NCBI GenBank assembly: GCA_965261475.1 | Contig: OZ253454.1 | Location: forward strand, 124,001 to 188,000 | Length of the DNA: 64,000 bases | Direction: 5' to 3' | Source: G965261475 sp965261475 [NCBI: bacterium] | GTDB taxonomy: Bacteria; SAR324; XYD2-FULL-50-16 | Shown here: piece by piece, positions 18,989 through 27,093 of the stretch | Layout: each line of letters starts with the position of its first letter | Numbering within the stretch: the stretch's first letter is position 1 | Program-made: the position numbers and the translations under genes | Notes under the pieces: generated by a model | Seen by the model: the letters and a program-made list of their open reading frames with translations, nothing else | Databases searched by the model: none | Told to the model about the DNA's origin: nothing

Positions 18989-20331
18989 AGAAAGCATTTA
19001 TCCAAACCTTTGGCTGCTACATGAATGAATACGATAGCCAAAGAATGGTACAAATTTTAAATAAGGGAGGTTATCAAATTGTACAAAAATTACAAGATGC
19101 TGATGTAATTTTACTCAATAGCTGCTCTGTACGCGAAGCACCAGAAAATAAAATATATAGTTTTTTAGGCAGGCTTAAGCATTTAAAAAAGAATAATAAT
19201 AACCTCATAGTAGGTGTAGGAGGTTGTGTAGCTCAGCAAGAAGGCGCTCAAATTTTACAAAGAGAGCCTCTAGTAGATTTAGTTTTTGGAACGGATAACT
19301 ACAATGGGTTATTAGAAATGTTAGCTGAGGTTGAGCAGGGGAAAAGGGTAGTTAGAACAGCTTGGATGTCTCGTAAAAACAAAGTACAGAATTTTGTCCC
19401 ATTAGAAGATATTCAAAAACCATATATACAAGGTTGCAAAGCCTATCTTTCTATCACTAAAGGCTGTGATAATTGTTGTTCTTTTTGTATTGTACCTACA
19501 ACTAGAGGTAGAGAAGTGAGTAGGAATGCAGCAAATATTTTGCTAGAATCTCAGAATTTAGTTAACAAGGGCATCAAAGAGATTATCCTTTTAGGACAAA
19601 ATGTTAATTCCTACAAAGCAGGCACAGACAATTTTTATTCTCTGCTAGCTCAACTGTCTCATATTCAAGGACTACAAAGGATTCGTTTTACATCTCCTCA
19701 CCCTAAGGATTGGAACAACGCACTCTCAGATCTCATGGCTCAAAAAAATATTATTTGTAGTCAATTACATTTGCCTTACCAATCTGGCTCTAGTAGAATT
19801 ATCAAATTGATGAGAAGAGGGCATAGTATTGAAGAATATTTAACAAAAATTGCCTATCTTAAGAAAGTTATTCCTAATGTTGCTCTAAGCACTGATTTGA
19901 TTGTTGGTTTTCCTACAGAAACCGAAGCAGATTTTCAGGCTACTTTAGCTGTTTTAAGAGAAGTAGAATTTTATCAAGTTTACGCTTTTAAATACTCTCC
20001 TAGACCCAATACTAGGGCAGCGAGCATGGAAGATGATGTTTTACAAAAAGTAAAAGAGCAAAGATTAGCTAGAGTATTAGATATGTTTGAAGAAATTCGT
20101 GTCAAAAAATTTACACAAGCTATAGGCTGTAAGAAGACAGTTTTAATAGAAGGCAGGCATCCTAAAGATACTAGTTTGTGGATAGGTAGAAGCGAAGAAA
20201 ATATTTCTGTAACAGTGGGGGGTAGTGGTCTAAAAATAGGAGATTTAGCAGTAGTTAAAATTCAGGACAAAAAAAGACACTCTCTTTTAGCGGAGCTAGT
20301 AGAAAATAATGTGTTTATTCAAGCTAGTTAA
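18985..20331 (+). CDS. miaB: tRNA-2-methylthio-N6-dimethylallyladenosine synthase
   Basis: A 448-aa radical-SAM methylthiotransferase that adds the methylthio group to i6A37 of tRNAs reading UNN codons. The N-terminal UPF0004 domain has QTFGCYMNEYDSQRM (about 7-21) and further cluster cysteines at SCSVREA (about 47) and GGCVAQQ (about 79). The radical-SAM motif is KGCDNCCSFCIVP (about 157-169), giving C-X3-C-X2-C. A TRAM domain occupies the last 65 residues. The GTG start at 18985 overlaps the previous stop as GTGA. The protein is intact and of normal length. Confidence 0.95.
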   Translation: MKKAFIQTFGCYMNEYDSQRMVQILNKGGYQIVQKLQDADVILLNSCSVREAPENKIYSFLGRLKHLKKNNNNLIVGVGGCVAQQEGAQILQREPLVDLVFGTDNYNGLLEMLAEVEQGKRVVRTAWMSRKNKVQNFVPLEDIQKPYIQGCKAYLSITKGCDNCCSFCIVPTTRGREVSRNAANILLESQNLVNKGIKEIILLGQNVNSYKAGTDNFYSLLAQLSHIQGLQRIRFTSPHPKDWNNALSDLMAQKNIICSQLHLPYQSGSSRIIKLMRRGHSIEEYLTKIAYLKKVIPNVALSTDLIVGFPTETEADFQATLAVLREVEFYQVYAFKYSPRPNTRAASMEDDVLQKVKEQRLARVLDMFEEIRVKKFTQAIGCKKTVLIEGRHPKDTSLWIGRSEENISVTVGGSGLKIGDLAVVKIQDKKRHSLLAELVENNVFIQAS

Positions 20332-20342
20332 TTTTTTAAAAT

Positions 20343-21998
20343 ATGAAGTTTCAAAAATATAAACCTAATTTTTTGTTGGATTTTCCAGAAAGAACATGGG
20401 TTGCTAAGAGGCTAAAAAAAGCACCTATCTGGTGTAGCGTAGATTTAAGAGATGGTAACCAGGCTCTTGTAGAGCCTATGAACATACAAGAAAAATTAAA
20501 ATTTTATGATAAATTATTAGAAATAGGTTTTAAAGAAATAGAAATAGGTTTTCCATCTGCAGCAAATATAGAATACGAATTTACGCGCTTACTTATAGAT
20601 AAAAATAAAATTCCTGACGATGTAGTTATTCAAGTGCTTTGTCAAGCAAGAGAAAAATTGATTGACACTACCATTCAATCTTTGCAAGGGGCAAAAAAAG
20701 CAATTTTTCATCTTTACAATTCTACTTCTGTTTTACAAAGAAAGGTAGTTTTTTGCAAAGATAAGAAGGAAATTACTAAGATTGCTGTAGAAGGTACCAA
20801 GTATGTAAAAGAGCAAATAAAAAAAATACCACAAACAGAAATTATTTATCAATACTCTCCTGAGAGTTTTACACAAACAGAACCTCAGTATGCTTTGGAG
20901 ATTTGCGAAGCTGTGATAGATGTTTGGCAACCGACAAAAGATAAAAAAATTATTATCAACCTACCCGCAACCGTAGAGACTACCACACCCAACATCTATG
21001 CAGATGCTATAGAATGGTTTTTGACGAATTTAAGATGTAGAGAGAATGTAATTTTGAGTCTTCACACTCATAATGACAGAGGAACAGCAATAGCTGCTAC
21101 AGAATTAGCTTTGATGGCAGGTGCCGATAGAGTAGAAGGTACTTTGTTTGGCAATGGAGAAAGAACAGGCAATGTAGATATAGTGACTGTAGCGTTAAAC
21201 TTGTTTAGTCAAGGCATAGACCCCAGATTAGATTTTTCTAATATCAATGATATTAGAGATTTGGTTGTAGAGTGTAATAAACTTCCTATTGGAGACAGAC
21301 ATCCTTATATAGGCAACCTAGTTTATACAGCTTTTTCTGGCTCTCATCAAGATGCTATTAGCAAAGGTATCAAGTATTTAAAAAAAACAAAATCTAGTTT
21401 TTGGGATGTACCTTACTTACCTATCAACCCAAAAGATTTAGGCAGAGAATATGAGCCTATTCGTATCAATAGCCAATCTGGAAAAGGTGGTGTTTCTTTT
21501 ATTTTAGAGCAAAAGTATAACTTTCATCTTCCTAGAGAATTGTCTATAGCTTTTAGTAAGGTAGTGCAAGGGGTTTCTGAAGCAACGCAAACAGAAGTGA
21601 AAGACCATCAAATTCAAGAATTATTCCTCAATACTTATATCAAAGATCTTCCTATTACTTTAAAAAAATTTCAATTAGAGCACAAAGATAACGAAGTAAA
21701 ATGCAGTATTACAATTCAAGAAAATGGCATACAAAGAACTACGGAAGGAACAGGAAATGGAGTTATTGACGCTTTTATAAATTGCATAAAATCTTTGTTT
21801 CAACTATCTTTCAAAACTACGGACTATCAAGAACATACCCTAGAATTTGGGTCTAATGCCAAAGGAATTTGTTATTACGAAGTTACTTTTGAAGAAGAGC
21901 ATTCTTATTATGGTGTAGGCATACATTCGGATATTGTGAAAGCATCTTTTCTTGCTATTGTGAGTGCTATCAACAGATATTTTTTAAGTCAAAGCTAA
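20343..21998 (+). CDS. leuA: 2-isopropylmalate synthase, long (LeuA2) form
   Basis: A 551-aa enzyme that condenses acetyl-CoA with 2-ketoisovalerate in leucine synthesis. The catalytic TIM barrel has CSVDLRDGNQALVEPM (about 32-47), IEIGFPSA (about 62-69) and SLHTHNDRGTAIAATELAL (about 239-257) with metal-binding His-X-His. ADRVEGTLFGNGERTGNVD (about 261-279) is the second signature. The C-terminal regulatory domain (about 430-551) is present. It belongs to the longer type typified by actinobacterial and yeast enzymes rather than the 520-aa E. coli type. sucC follows with no gap. Confidence 0.94.
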   Translation: MKFQKYKPNFLLDFPERTWVAKRLKKAPIWCSVDLRDGNQALVEPMNIQEKLKFYDKLLEIGFKEIEIGFPSAANIEYEFTRLLIDKNKIPDDVVIQVLCQAREKLIDTTIQSLQGAKKAIFHLYNSTSVLQRKVVFCKDKKEITKIAVEGTKYVKEQIKKIPQTEIIYQYSPESFTQTEPQYALEICEAVIDVWQPTKDKKIIINLPATVETTTPNIYADAIEWFLTNLRCRENVILSLHTHNDRGTAIAATELALMAGADRVEGTLFGNGERTGNVDIVTVALNLFSQGIDPRLDFSNINDIRDLVVECNKLPIGDRHPYIGNLVYTAFSGSHQDAISKGIKYLKKTKSSFWDVPYLPINPKDLGREYEPIRINSQSGKGGVSFILEQKYNFHLPRELSIAFSKVVQGVSEATQTEVKDHQIQELFLNTYIKDLPITLKKFQLEHKDNEVKCSITIQENGIQRTTEGTGNGVIDAFINCIKSLFQLSFKTTDYQEHTLEFGSNAKGICYYEVTFEEEHSYYGVGIHSDIVKASFLAIVSAINRYFLSQS

Positions 21999-23171
21999 AT
22001 GAAAATCCACGAGTATCAAGCAAAGACAATTTTAAAAGAATTTGGTATTAAAATTCCTTTTGGTAAGGTAGCTTTTGCTCTAGACGAAGTCGCAGTCATT
22101 GCCCGAGAATTACCGGGAGCAGGAGGGGTAGTCAAAGCTCAAATCCATGCAGGTGGTAGAGGAAAAGGCGGAGGTGTCAAACTTGCAAACAATTTAGCTG
22201 AAATCAAGGAGCATGCTAGCAATATATTAGGTATGATGTTAGTTACACCGCAAACTTCTAGCAAAGGACAAAAGGTTTCTAAAATTTTAATAGAGCAATC
22301 AATAGCTATTAAAAAAGAGTTTTATTTTTCTATTCTTGTAGATAGAAATAGTAAAAAGGTAGTCCTGCTTTCTTCTACTGCGGGGGGAATGAATATAGAA
22401 GAAGTAGCAAAGCAAAACCCAGATAAAATTTTAAAGCAAGAGCTTCATTCTTTGCTAGCTCTGAGAGCTTATCAAGCGAGAGATTTAGCTTATAGATTAG
22501 GGCTTGAGACTATAGATAAAAGTTTGATTGCCAAAGCAAGTCAGCTTTTTTTAAAATTATATCAAGTGTTTTGCGCTAAAGATCTTACTTTGCTAGAAAT
22601 TAATCCTTTGATTGTTACAGAAGATAATGATATTTTGCCACTAGATTGCAAAATGATTTTTGATGAAAACGCACTACCTAGGCATTTAGATTTGTTAGAG
22701 TTAAGAGATGCTAGCGAAGAAGTGTTATCTGAAGTTGAAGCAAGGCAATATGGGTTGAATTTTATTAAACTAGATGGAAAGATAGGTTGTATGGTAAATG
22801 GTGCGGGGTTGGCGATGGCGACAATGGATATGATCCAGTATCACGGAGGAGCGCCCGCTAATTTTTTGGATGTAGGAGGAGGAACTAATGCGAAGAAAGT
22901 AGCAGCAGCGTTTCGTATTATTAGCAGTGATTGCAATGTGCATTCGATTTTAGTTAATATTTTTGGTGGGATTGTTCGGTGTGATTTAATAGCTAATGGG
23001 ATTCTGCAAGCATTGGAGGCAACCAATTTACAAATTCCTGTGATAGTGCGCTTAGAAGGCACTAATGCAGAAATTGCCAAAAAAAATATAGAAACCAAAA
23101 ATATAAAAAATTTATTTCTTATCAATGATTTAGAACTTGCAACAATAAGAGCTGTGGAGTTAGCGAGTTAA
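21999..23171 (+). CDS. sucC: Succinate-CoA ligase (ADP-forming) beta subunit
   Basis: A 390-aa ATP-grasp subunit of the TCA-cycle enzyme that makes ATP or GTP from succinyl-CoA. The N-terminus MKIHEYQAKTILKEFG is typical. Motifs: QIHAGGRGKGGGVKLA (about 49-64), EINPLIV (about 201-207), LDVGGGTNAKKV (about 291-302) and the phosphate loop NIFGGIVRCDLIA (about 320-332). It starts immediately after the leuA stop. The alpha subunit gene sucD, usually next, is not here; a tRNA follows. The frame is intact, so sucD is presumably elsewhere. Confidence 0.95.
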   Translation: MKIHEYQAKTILKEFGIKIPFGKVAFALDEVAVIARELPGAGGVVKAQIHAGGRGKGGGVKLANNLAEIKEHASNILGMMLVTPQTSSKGQKVSKILIEQSIAIKKEFYFSILVDRNSKKVVLLSSTAGGMNIEEVAKQNPDKILKQELHSLLALRAYQARDLAYRLGLETIDKSLIAKASQLFLKLYQVFCAKDLTLLEINPLIVTEDNDILPLDCKMIFDENALPRHLDLLELRDASEEVLSEVEARQYGLNFIKLDGKIGCMVNGAGLAMATMDMIQYHGGAPANFLDVGGGTNAKKVAAAFRIISSDCNVHSILVNIFGGIVRCDLIANGILQALEATNLQIPVIVRLEGTNAEIAKKNIETKNIKNLFLINDLELATIRAVELAS

Positions 23172-23198
23172 TAAAATTTGTTGTTTTAAGAATTTTTC

Positions 23199-23272
23199 GG
23201 GCCTATAGCTCAGTTGGTTAGAGCCCCCGGCTCATAACCGGGTGGTCCCAGGTTCAAGTCCTGGTGGGCCCA
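23199..23272 (+). tRNA. tRNA with CAU anticodon, probably tRNA-Ile2
   Basis: A full cloverleaf: acceptor GGGCCTA pairs with TGGGCCC, D arm AGCTCAGTTGGTTAGAGC, anticodon stem CCGGC/ACCGG with loop TCATAAC and anticodon CAT, and T arm with GGTTCAAGTCC. It closely resembles the GGGCCTATAGCTC class annotated as tRNA-Ile2 (CAU, read as AUA after lysidine modification by TilS) in proteobacteria; elongator Met is the alternative. It lacks initiator features such as the unpaired position 1. CCA is not encoded; the discriminator is A. Confidence 0.92.
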
Positions 23273-23290
23273 TTTTGATTTAAATAAATA

Positions 23291-24007
23291 ATGGATGATT
23301 ATCAAAAAATTGTAGCAAATGAAAGCATATTAAAGCAGTTATATCGCTGTATTTATCAACATCGCTTTTTTAAGAAGGAAGCTGTATTGAAAGATTATTT
23401 AGAGCAATTTTCACAAAAACTACAGGTTTTACAACAAAAAATAGATTTTTTTGAAAGCAAAAGAAAGCTTCATAAAAACTTGCTAGGTATCGAGCAAGAA
23501 AAGCTACATTTTCATTCCAAAAATATCGTACAAGTCAAAGACCAATCGTCTTATTTTCGCTCCAAAGCAGAAAAGCAAATATCAGAAAAATTTATTCAAA
23601 AGTATCAAAATAAAATGAACGAACTAGGTATGGAGCAAAAACAAGTTCAACAAACATTCCAGCAGCTACTAGGTAAAAAGAATGATGCTAGTGCTCAATT
23701 GATGCAAGAAAAACAAATATTTGACAAAGAAACACAAGATTCTAAATTAGAGTACAATGCTCTGCTAATAGAACAAAAAAACGCTGTAAAAAATTTAGCA
23801 ATAAAATTCCAAACCCAATTTTTGCAGTTACATGCACAAAGTAAATTCCCTGCAGTTGTTGCGGTAAAAGAGGCTTATTGCCCAGAGTGTGCTATAGTTT
23901 TTCCACCGCAAGTTTTTCAAGAAGTACTTGAAGTTTCTTATGCTATTTGCCCAAACTGCAACCGTATTTTAATTGTAGATGCAGAATATTTCAATAATAA
24001 AAAATAA
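23291..24007 (+). CDS. Coiled-coil protein with C4 zinc ribbon (COG1579-like)
   Basis: A 238-aa cytoplasmic protein. Residues about 25-190 are predicted long helical coiled coil, rich in Gln, Lys and Glu. The C-terminus holds a zinc ribbon: YCPECAIVFPPQV (about 196-208) and YAICPNCNRI (about 217-226), two C-X2-C pairs. This is the layout of the COG1579 family, widely conserved and probably nucleic-acid- or ribosome-associated, with no settled function. The stop is followed directly by the GTG start of the CorC-like gene, so the two are cotranscribed. Confidence 0.8.
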   Translation: MDDYQKIVANESILKQLYRCIYQHRFFKKEAVLKDYLEQFSQKLQVLQQKIDFFESKRKLHKNLLGIEQEKLHFHSKNIVQVKDQSSYFRSKAEKQISEKFIQKYQNKMNELGMEQKQVQQTFQQLLGKKNDASAQLMQEKQIFDKETQDSKLEYNALLIEQKNAVKNLAIKFQTQFLQLHAQSKFPAVVAVKEAYCPECAIVFPPQVFQEVLEVSYAICPNCNRILIVDAEYFNNKK

Positions 24008-25342
24008 GTGATAGACGTTTTTTACGATGCAATTAGGAGCATTATTGCTTTTTTTGTGCCAGCAGAGCATGTCTCTTTGAAACATATACTAATTTTTTTT
24101 ACTGCTTTAGTTTATTCAGGAATCTTTTCAGCATCTGAAATATCAATTTTTCGGGTATATGATTATCAGCTTAAAAGCGAAGAAGGCAAAATACTAAGAA
24201 AATATCGTATGCTAGGTAAACTAGTAAATGACAAAGAAAGAACGCTTGCAACTATTTTGATTGGTAATAATGCTGCTAATGTGTTTGCCACTCTTTATGG
24301 TACTCATGTTATTGCTATGTTGTTGATAGATACTATTACAATAGATAACGATATAGCCTTTGCTCTTGCTGGCTTTAATCTTATTATTTTATTACTTCTT
24401 TTTGGTGAGATTATTCCTAAAAGTATTGCTGTTCATAATAGTCTTCGTTGGGCAACCTTGTTATCCCCTATCATTTATTTTTTCTTTCATGTTTTTTGGG
24501 TGTTGAGTACTATCACTAATAAAATTTCTTTTTTTATAAATAAGTTTTTTAAAAAATCCGACAATACCATTTCTGATGGGCAAGTACTTGCTATTGTTAA
24601 TCAGGGTGAAGCAGAAGGGGTTTTTGAAAAAAACGAGCAAGATGTCATTAAAAATATTTTAAATTTTAACGAAACTAGTGCGCTAGCTATTATGACTCCT
24701 AGACACAATGTTTTTACACTCTCAGATAAAGAAAAAATACACAAAGCAAAGGAGCAAGTTGCCGAGCAAGGTTACTCTAGAATACCAGTTTATAAAGGCA
24801 ATGATAGGAATAATATTATAGCTATTGTCAATCAAAACGATATTTTTAAACATATCCTAAAAAAAAATGGCAAGAATGTTAACTTAAGTGCTCTAGCACA
24901 AGATCCTACTTATATCTATCAGACAACAACCATTCAAAATATTTTTCAAAAACTACAAAAAGAACACAAACAAATAGCTGTTGTAGTAGATGATTTTGGA
25001 GATTTTAAGGGGATTATTACTATGGAAGATATTTTAGAAGAAATTGTAGGAGAAATTAGAGATGAAACGGATAATCTACAGGAGAATTCTTTTATCACTT
25101 CTACAGGGAAAAATAAATGGGTTGCAAAAAATGCAGTAGACATCAATACCTTTTTACGCGTTACAGGCTCAAATATGACTGAGCACGAAAACTTACCATA
25201 TGAAACCCTACAAGGTTTGATTATGTATAAGCTAGGGAGACTACCAAAGGTAGGTGATAAGGTTGTTGTGGATACTTTTTCCTTTGAAGTTGAGGCAATG
25301 AAAGAAAATCAAATCAGCGTTATTCAAATTAAAAAATCCTAA
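24008..25342 (+). CDS. CNNM/CorC-type membrane protein with CBS pair
   Basis: A 444-aa inner-membrane protein. The DUF21/CNNM transmembrane domain covers about 25-160 with the motifs FSASEISIF (about 40-48) and GNNAANVFATL (about 88-98). Two CBS domains follow (about 225-345: MTPRHNVFTL, GYSRIPVYKGN, VVDDFGDFKGIITMEDILEE), then a CorC_HlyC transporter-associated domain to the end. The family handles Mg/Co efflux or magnesium homeostasis; old hemolysin labels are not supported. GTG start at 24008 directly abuts the preceding stop. Confidence 0.9.
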   Translation: MIDVFYDAIRSIIAFFVPAEHVSLKHILIFFTALVYSGIFSASEISIFRVYDYQLKSEEGKILRKYRMLGKLVNDKERTLATILIGNNAANVFATLYGTHVIAMLLIDTITIDNDIAFALAGFNLIILLLLFGEIIPKSIAVHNSLRWATLLSPIIYFFFHVFWVLSTITNKISFFINKFFKKSDNTISDGQVLAIVNQGEAEGVFEKNEQDVIKNILNFNETSALAIMTPRHNVFTLSDKEKIHKAKEQVAEQGYSRIPVYKGNDRNNIIAIVNQNDIFKHILKKNGKNVNLSALAQDPTYIYQTTTIQNIFQKLQKEHKQIAVVVDDFGDFKGIITMEDILEEIVGEIRDETDNLQENSFITSTGKNKWVAKNAVDINTFLRVTGSNMTEHENLPYETLQGLIMYKLGRLPKVGDKVVVDTFSFEVEAMKENQISVIQIKKS

Positions 25343-25464
25343 ATATAAAATGGCTATATTGCTAAAATTAGCATTCAAGCTACAAAATAAAATTATTAGT
25401 AACAGTTATGTTAAGTCAGTTTTTACCTAAAAAATCATCAAGTAATTTTTCCAATCAAACTCAA

Positions 25465-25541
25465 GCACCCGTAGCTCAGCTGGATAGAGCGTTTGATTGC
25501 GGTTCAAGAGGTCGGAGGTTCGAATCCTCTCGGGTGTGCCA
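25465..25541 (+). tRNA. tRNA-Arg with GCG anticodon
   Basis: The cloverleaf has acceptor GCACCCG against CGGGTGT, D arm GCTC/GAGC with the A20-type loop AGCTGGATA common in tRNA-Arg, anticodon stem TTTGA/TCAAG enclosing TTGCGGT (anticodon GCG at 25499-25501), and T arm GGAGG-TTCGAAT-CCTCT. The 3' CCA is encoded, unlike the two other tRNAs here. Anticodon GCG decodes CGC/CGU directly; most bacteria use ACG edited to inosine. Position 1-72 is a G-U pair. Confidence 0.9.
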
Positions 25542-25556
25542 TAGATCCAACTCAAA

Positions 25557-25641
25557 GGAGAGGTGGCCGAGAGGCTGAAGGCGCACGCTTGGAAAGCGTG
25601 TATACAGCAATGTATCGGGGGTTCGAATCCCTTCCTCTCCG
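25557..25641 (+). tRNA. tRNA-Ser with GGA anticodon
   Basis: Class II tRNA: acceptor GGAGAGG against CCTCTCC, D arm TGGCCGAGAGGCTGAAGGC, anticodon stem ACGCT/AGCGT with loop TGGAA and anticodon GGA, a long variable arm (GTATACAGCAATGTATC region) and T arm GGGGG-TTCGAAT-CCC. Reads UCC/UCU. CCA is not encoded. It lies 15 bp after tRNA-Arg and marks the left border of the accessory island. Confidence 0.94.
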
Positions 25642-25751
25642 TATTTTATCAATCATCAGTTTTAGCAGCATACGAGCAGAGCAAAGTCCGCAAATGGTGT
25701 GTTTCACACGAAAATGGCTGATTTTACCACGCTCTGCTATCGCTCTATGTA

Positions 25752-26018
25752 GGCAAAAGGCAATGTTGTTTGCTTAAATTGTCTATTACTTGTTATCAAT
25801 ATATTAGAAATGTGTAGTGCACCAGTATAATACTACTAAATTATTGAAAATATGATAAAAGAAATTACAATAGGTAAAAATATAAAAAATACCGCAAAAA
25901 GCTAGAATTATTGCGAGAAGACTTTGCAAAAAAATCTAGTATAAAGTACACAACGCTGACAAAATTACACTGACAAAAATTACATTGAGGAAAAATTGAA
26001 AGTAGCGTAATCAAAAAA
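25752..26018 (+). repeat. Left copy of the island's long direct repeat
   Basis: About 267 bp that recur with small differences at 30079-30330, same orientation, 4.3 kb away. The shared block contains a promoter-like palindrome and the start of a decayed XRE regulator. Both copies share an inserted out-of-frame stretch before the helix ending IESSVIKK, so they descend from one already damaged copy. The methyltransferase, endonuclease and ATPase genes lie between the copies. Confidence 0.9.
25824..25834. promoter_or_regulatory. Palindromic operator over a -10 box (left copy)
   Basis: AGTATAATACT is a perfect 11-bp palindrome containing TATAAT, 18 bp before the ATG of the XRE remnant. It is preserved in the right copy at 30151-30161. 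Such an operator over the -10 fits autorepression by an R-M control regulator; this role is inferred. Confidence 0.5.
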
Positions 26019-26081
26019 CCGTCTGTTATGCTTATGACACAAATTGTCAAAACTTTGAAGGCGTTTTTATTGAAGATTTAA
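25852..26081 (+). pseudogene. Decayed XRE-family regulator upstream of the methyltransferase
   Basis: Reading across frameshifts gives MIKEITIGKNIK, then YRKKLELLREDFAKKSSIKY, then TTLTK, then KIESSVIKKPSVMLMTQIV and KTLKAFLLKI before the stop at 26079-26081. This is the helix-turn-helix pattern of small XRE/Cro regulators (about 70-76 aa). A one-base loss near 25888 and an extra out-of-frame insert near 25960-25990 break the frame. It ends 10 bp before the methyltransferase ATG, the classic place for a controller gene of a restriction-modification unit. It cannot make a full protein as it stands. Confidence 0.75.
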
Positions 26082-26091
26082 TAAATTAATT

Positions 26092-27093
26092 ATGGCAAAG
26101 ACTAAAAATAACAATTTAAAATTTATAGATTTCTGTGCTGGTATCGGCGGCGGTCGTCTTGGTCTTGAAAACTTAGGTATGCAATGCGTTGGTTTTTCTG
26201 AAATAGATAAAGGTGCAGAAAAAACATACAGGGAATTTTTCAGTGAAGGCGAAATAAATTATGGTGATTTGACAAAAATCAATACAAATAATTTACCTGA
26301 TTTTGATTTAATGATTGCTGGTTTCCCTTGCCAAACTTTTTCTGTTATCGGACAAAGAAAAGGAATGAAAGATGATAGAGGGCAAATTATTTTTTATTTG
26401 ATAGACATAATGAAAGCTAAAAATTTAAAATACTTTATTTTAGAAAATGTGAAAGGGCTTTTGAATCATGGAACTGGAGAATCTATGAAGATAATTTTGA
26501 ATGTGTTGGACGAAGCAGGATATAAAGTATTTTGGAAATTAACAAGCAGTTTATATCATGGTGTTCCACAAATGAGGGAAAGGATTTATTTTGTTGGAAT
26601 ACGAAAAGATCTTATTCAGAATGAAAATGTTTTTGAATTTCCACAAACGGTAAAAATGCCAGACTTAAAAAATTATTTGATAGATACGGATGAATTAGAA
26701 TTTAACGAGAAAAAAAGAGCGTATGAAACATTCTTAAAATATTTGGAAAATAAATACAACAAAGGAAAATTTTCAATAGAAAAATTATTGGAAGAAGATT
26801 TTTTGGTCATAGATACAAGACAATCAGATTTGCGTTTGTATCGTGACAAAGTGCCAACTTTGCGAACAGGCAGACACGGTATTTTATATGTCAGAGATGG
26901 AAAATTTAGAAGATTATCGGGTTATGAGTCTTTATTATTGCAAGGATTCCCGAAAAATCTTTCAGAAAAACCAAAAGGTAAAATTGCCGATGTGTATTTG
27001 CTTAGTCAAGCTGGTAATGCCATGACGGTTAATGCGGTTGAAGCGTTTGGTGGAAGTCTTTTTAATTTTATAAAAAAACAATATGAAAAATAA
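26092..27093 (+). CDS. DNA (cytosine-5) methyltransferase
   Basis: A 333-aa C5 methyltransferase with the conserved motifs in order: I DFCAGIGGGRLGLENLG (about 13-29), binding AdoMet; IV GFPCQTFSVIGQRKG with the catalytic Cys (about 78-92); VI ENVKGLL (about 120-126); VIII ERIYFVGIRKDL (about 164-175); IX RLSGYESLLLQGFP (about 283-296); X QAGNAMTVNAV (about 310-320). The variable target-recognition region is between VIII and IX. The frame is intact. Its stop overlaps the next gene's ATG by 11 bp, so it is coupled to the putative endonuclease. Target sequence cannot be read from the gene. Confidence 0.96.
   Translation: MAKTKNNNLKFIDFCAGIGGGRLGLENLGMQCVGFSEIDKGAEKTYREFFSEGEINYGDLTKINTNNLPDFDLMIAGFPCQTFSVIGQRKGMKDDRGQIIFYLIDIMKAKNLKYFILENVKGLLNHGTGESMKIILNVLDEAGYKVFWKLTSSLYHGVPQMRERIYFVGIRKDLIQNENVFEFPQTVKMPDLKNYLIDTDELEFNEKKRAYETFLKYLENKYNKGKFSIEKLLEEDFLVIDTRQSDLRLYRDKVPTLRTGRHGILYVRDGKFRRLSGYESLLLQGFPKNLSEKPKGKIADVYLLSQAGNAMTVNAVEAFGGSLFNFIKKQYEK

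Noticed and set aside
25671-25750. RNase P RNA suggested by AGCAAAGTCCGCAAATG
   Set aside because: Only the short GCAAAGTCC stretch resembles the P RNA core; the flanking conserved elements are absent and the region is too short.
25490-25780. 94-codon plus-strand frame across the tRNA-Arg and tRNA-Ser genes
   Set aside because: It is read entirely through tRNA sequence; the cloverleaves explain the region.
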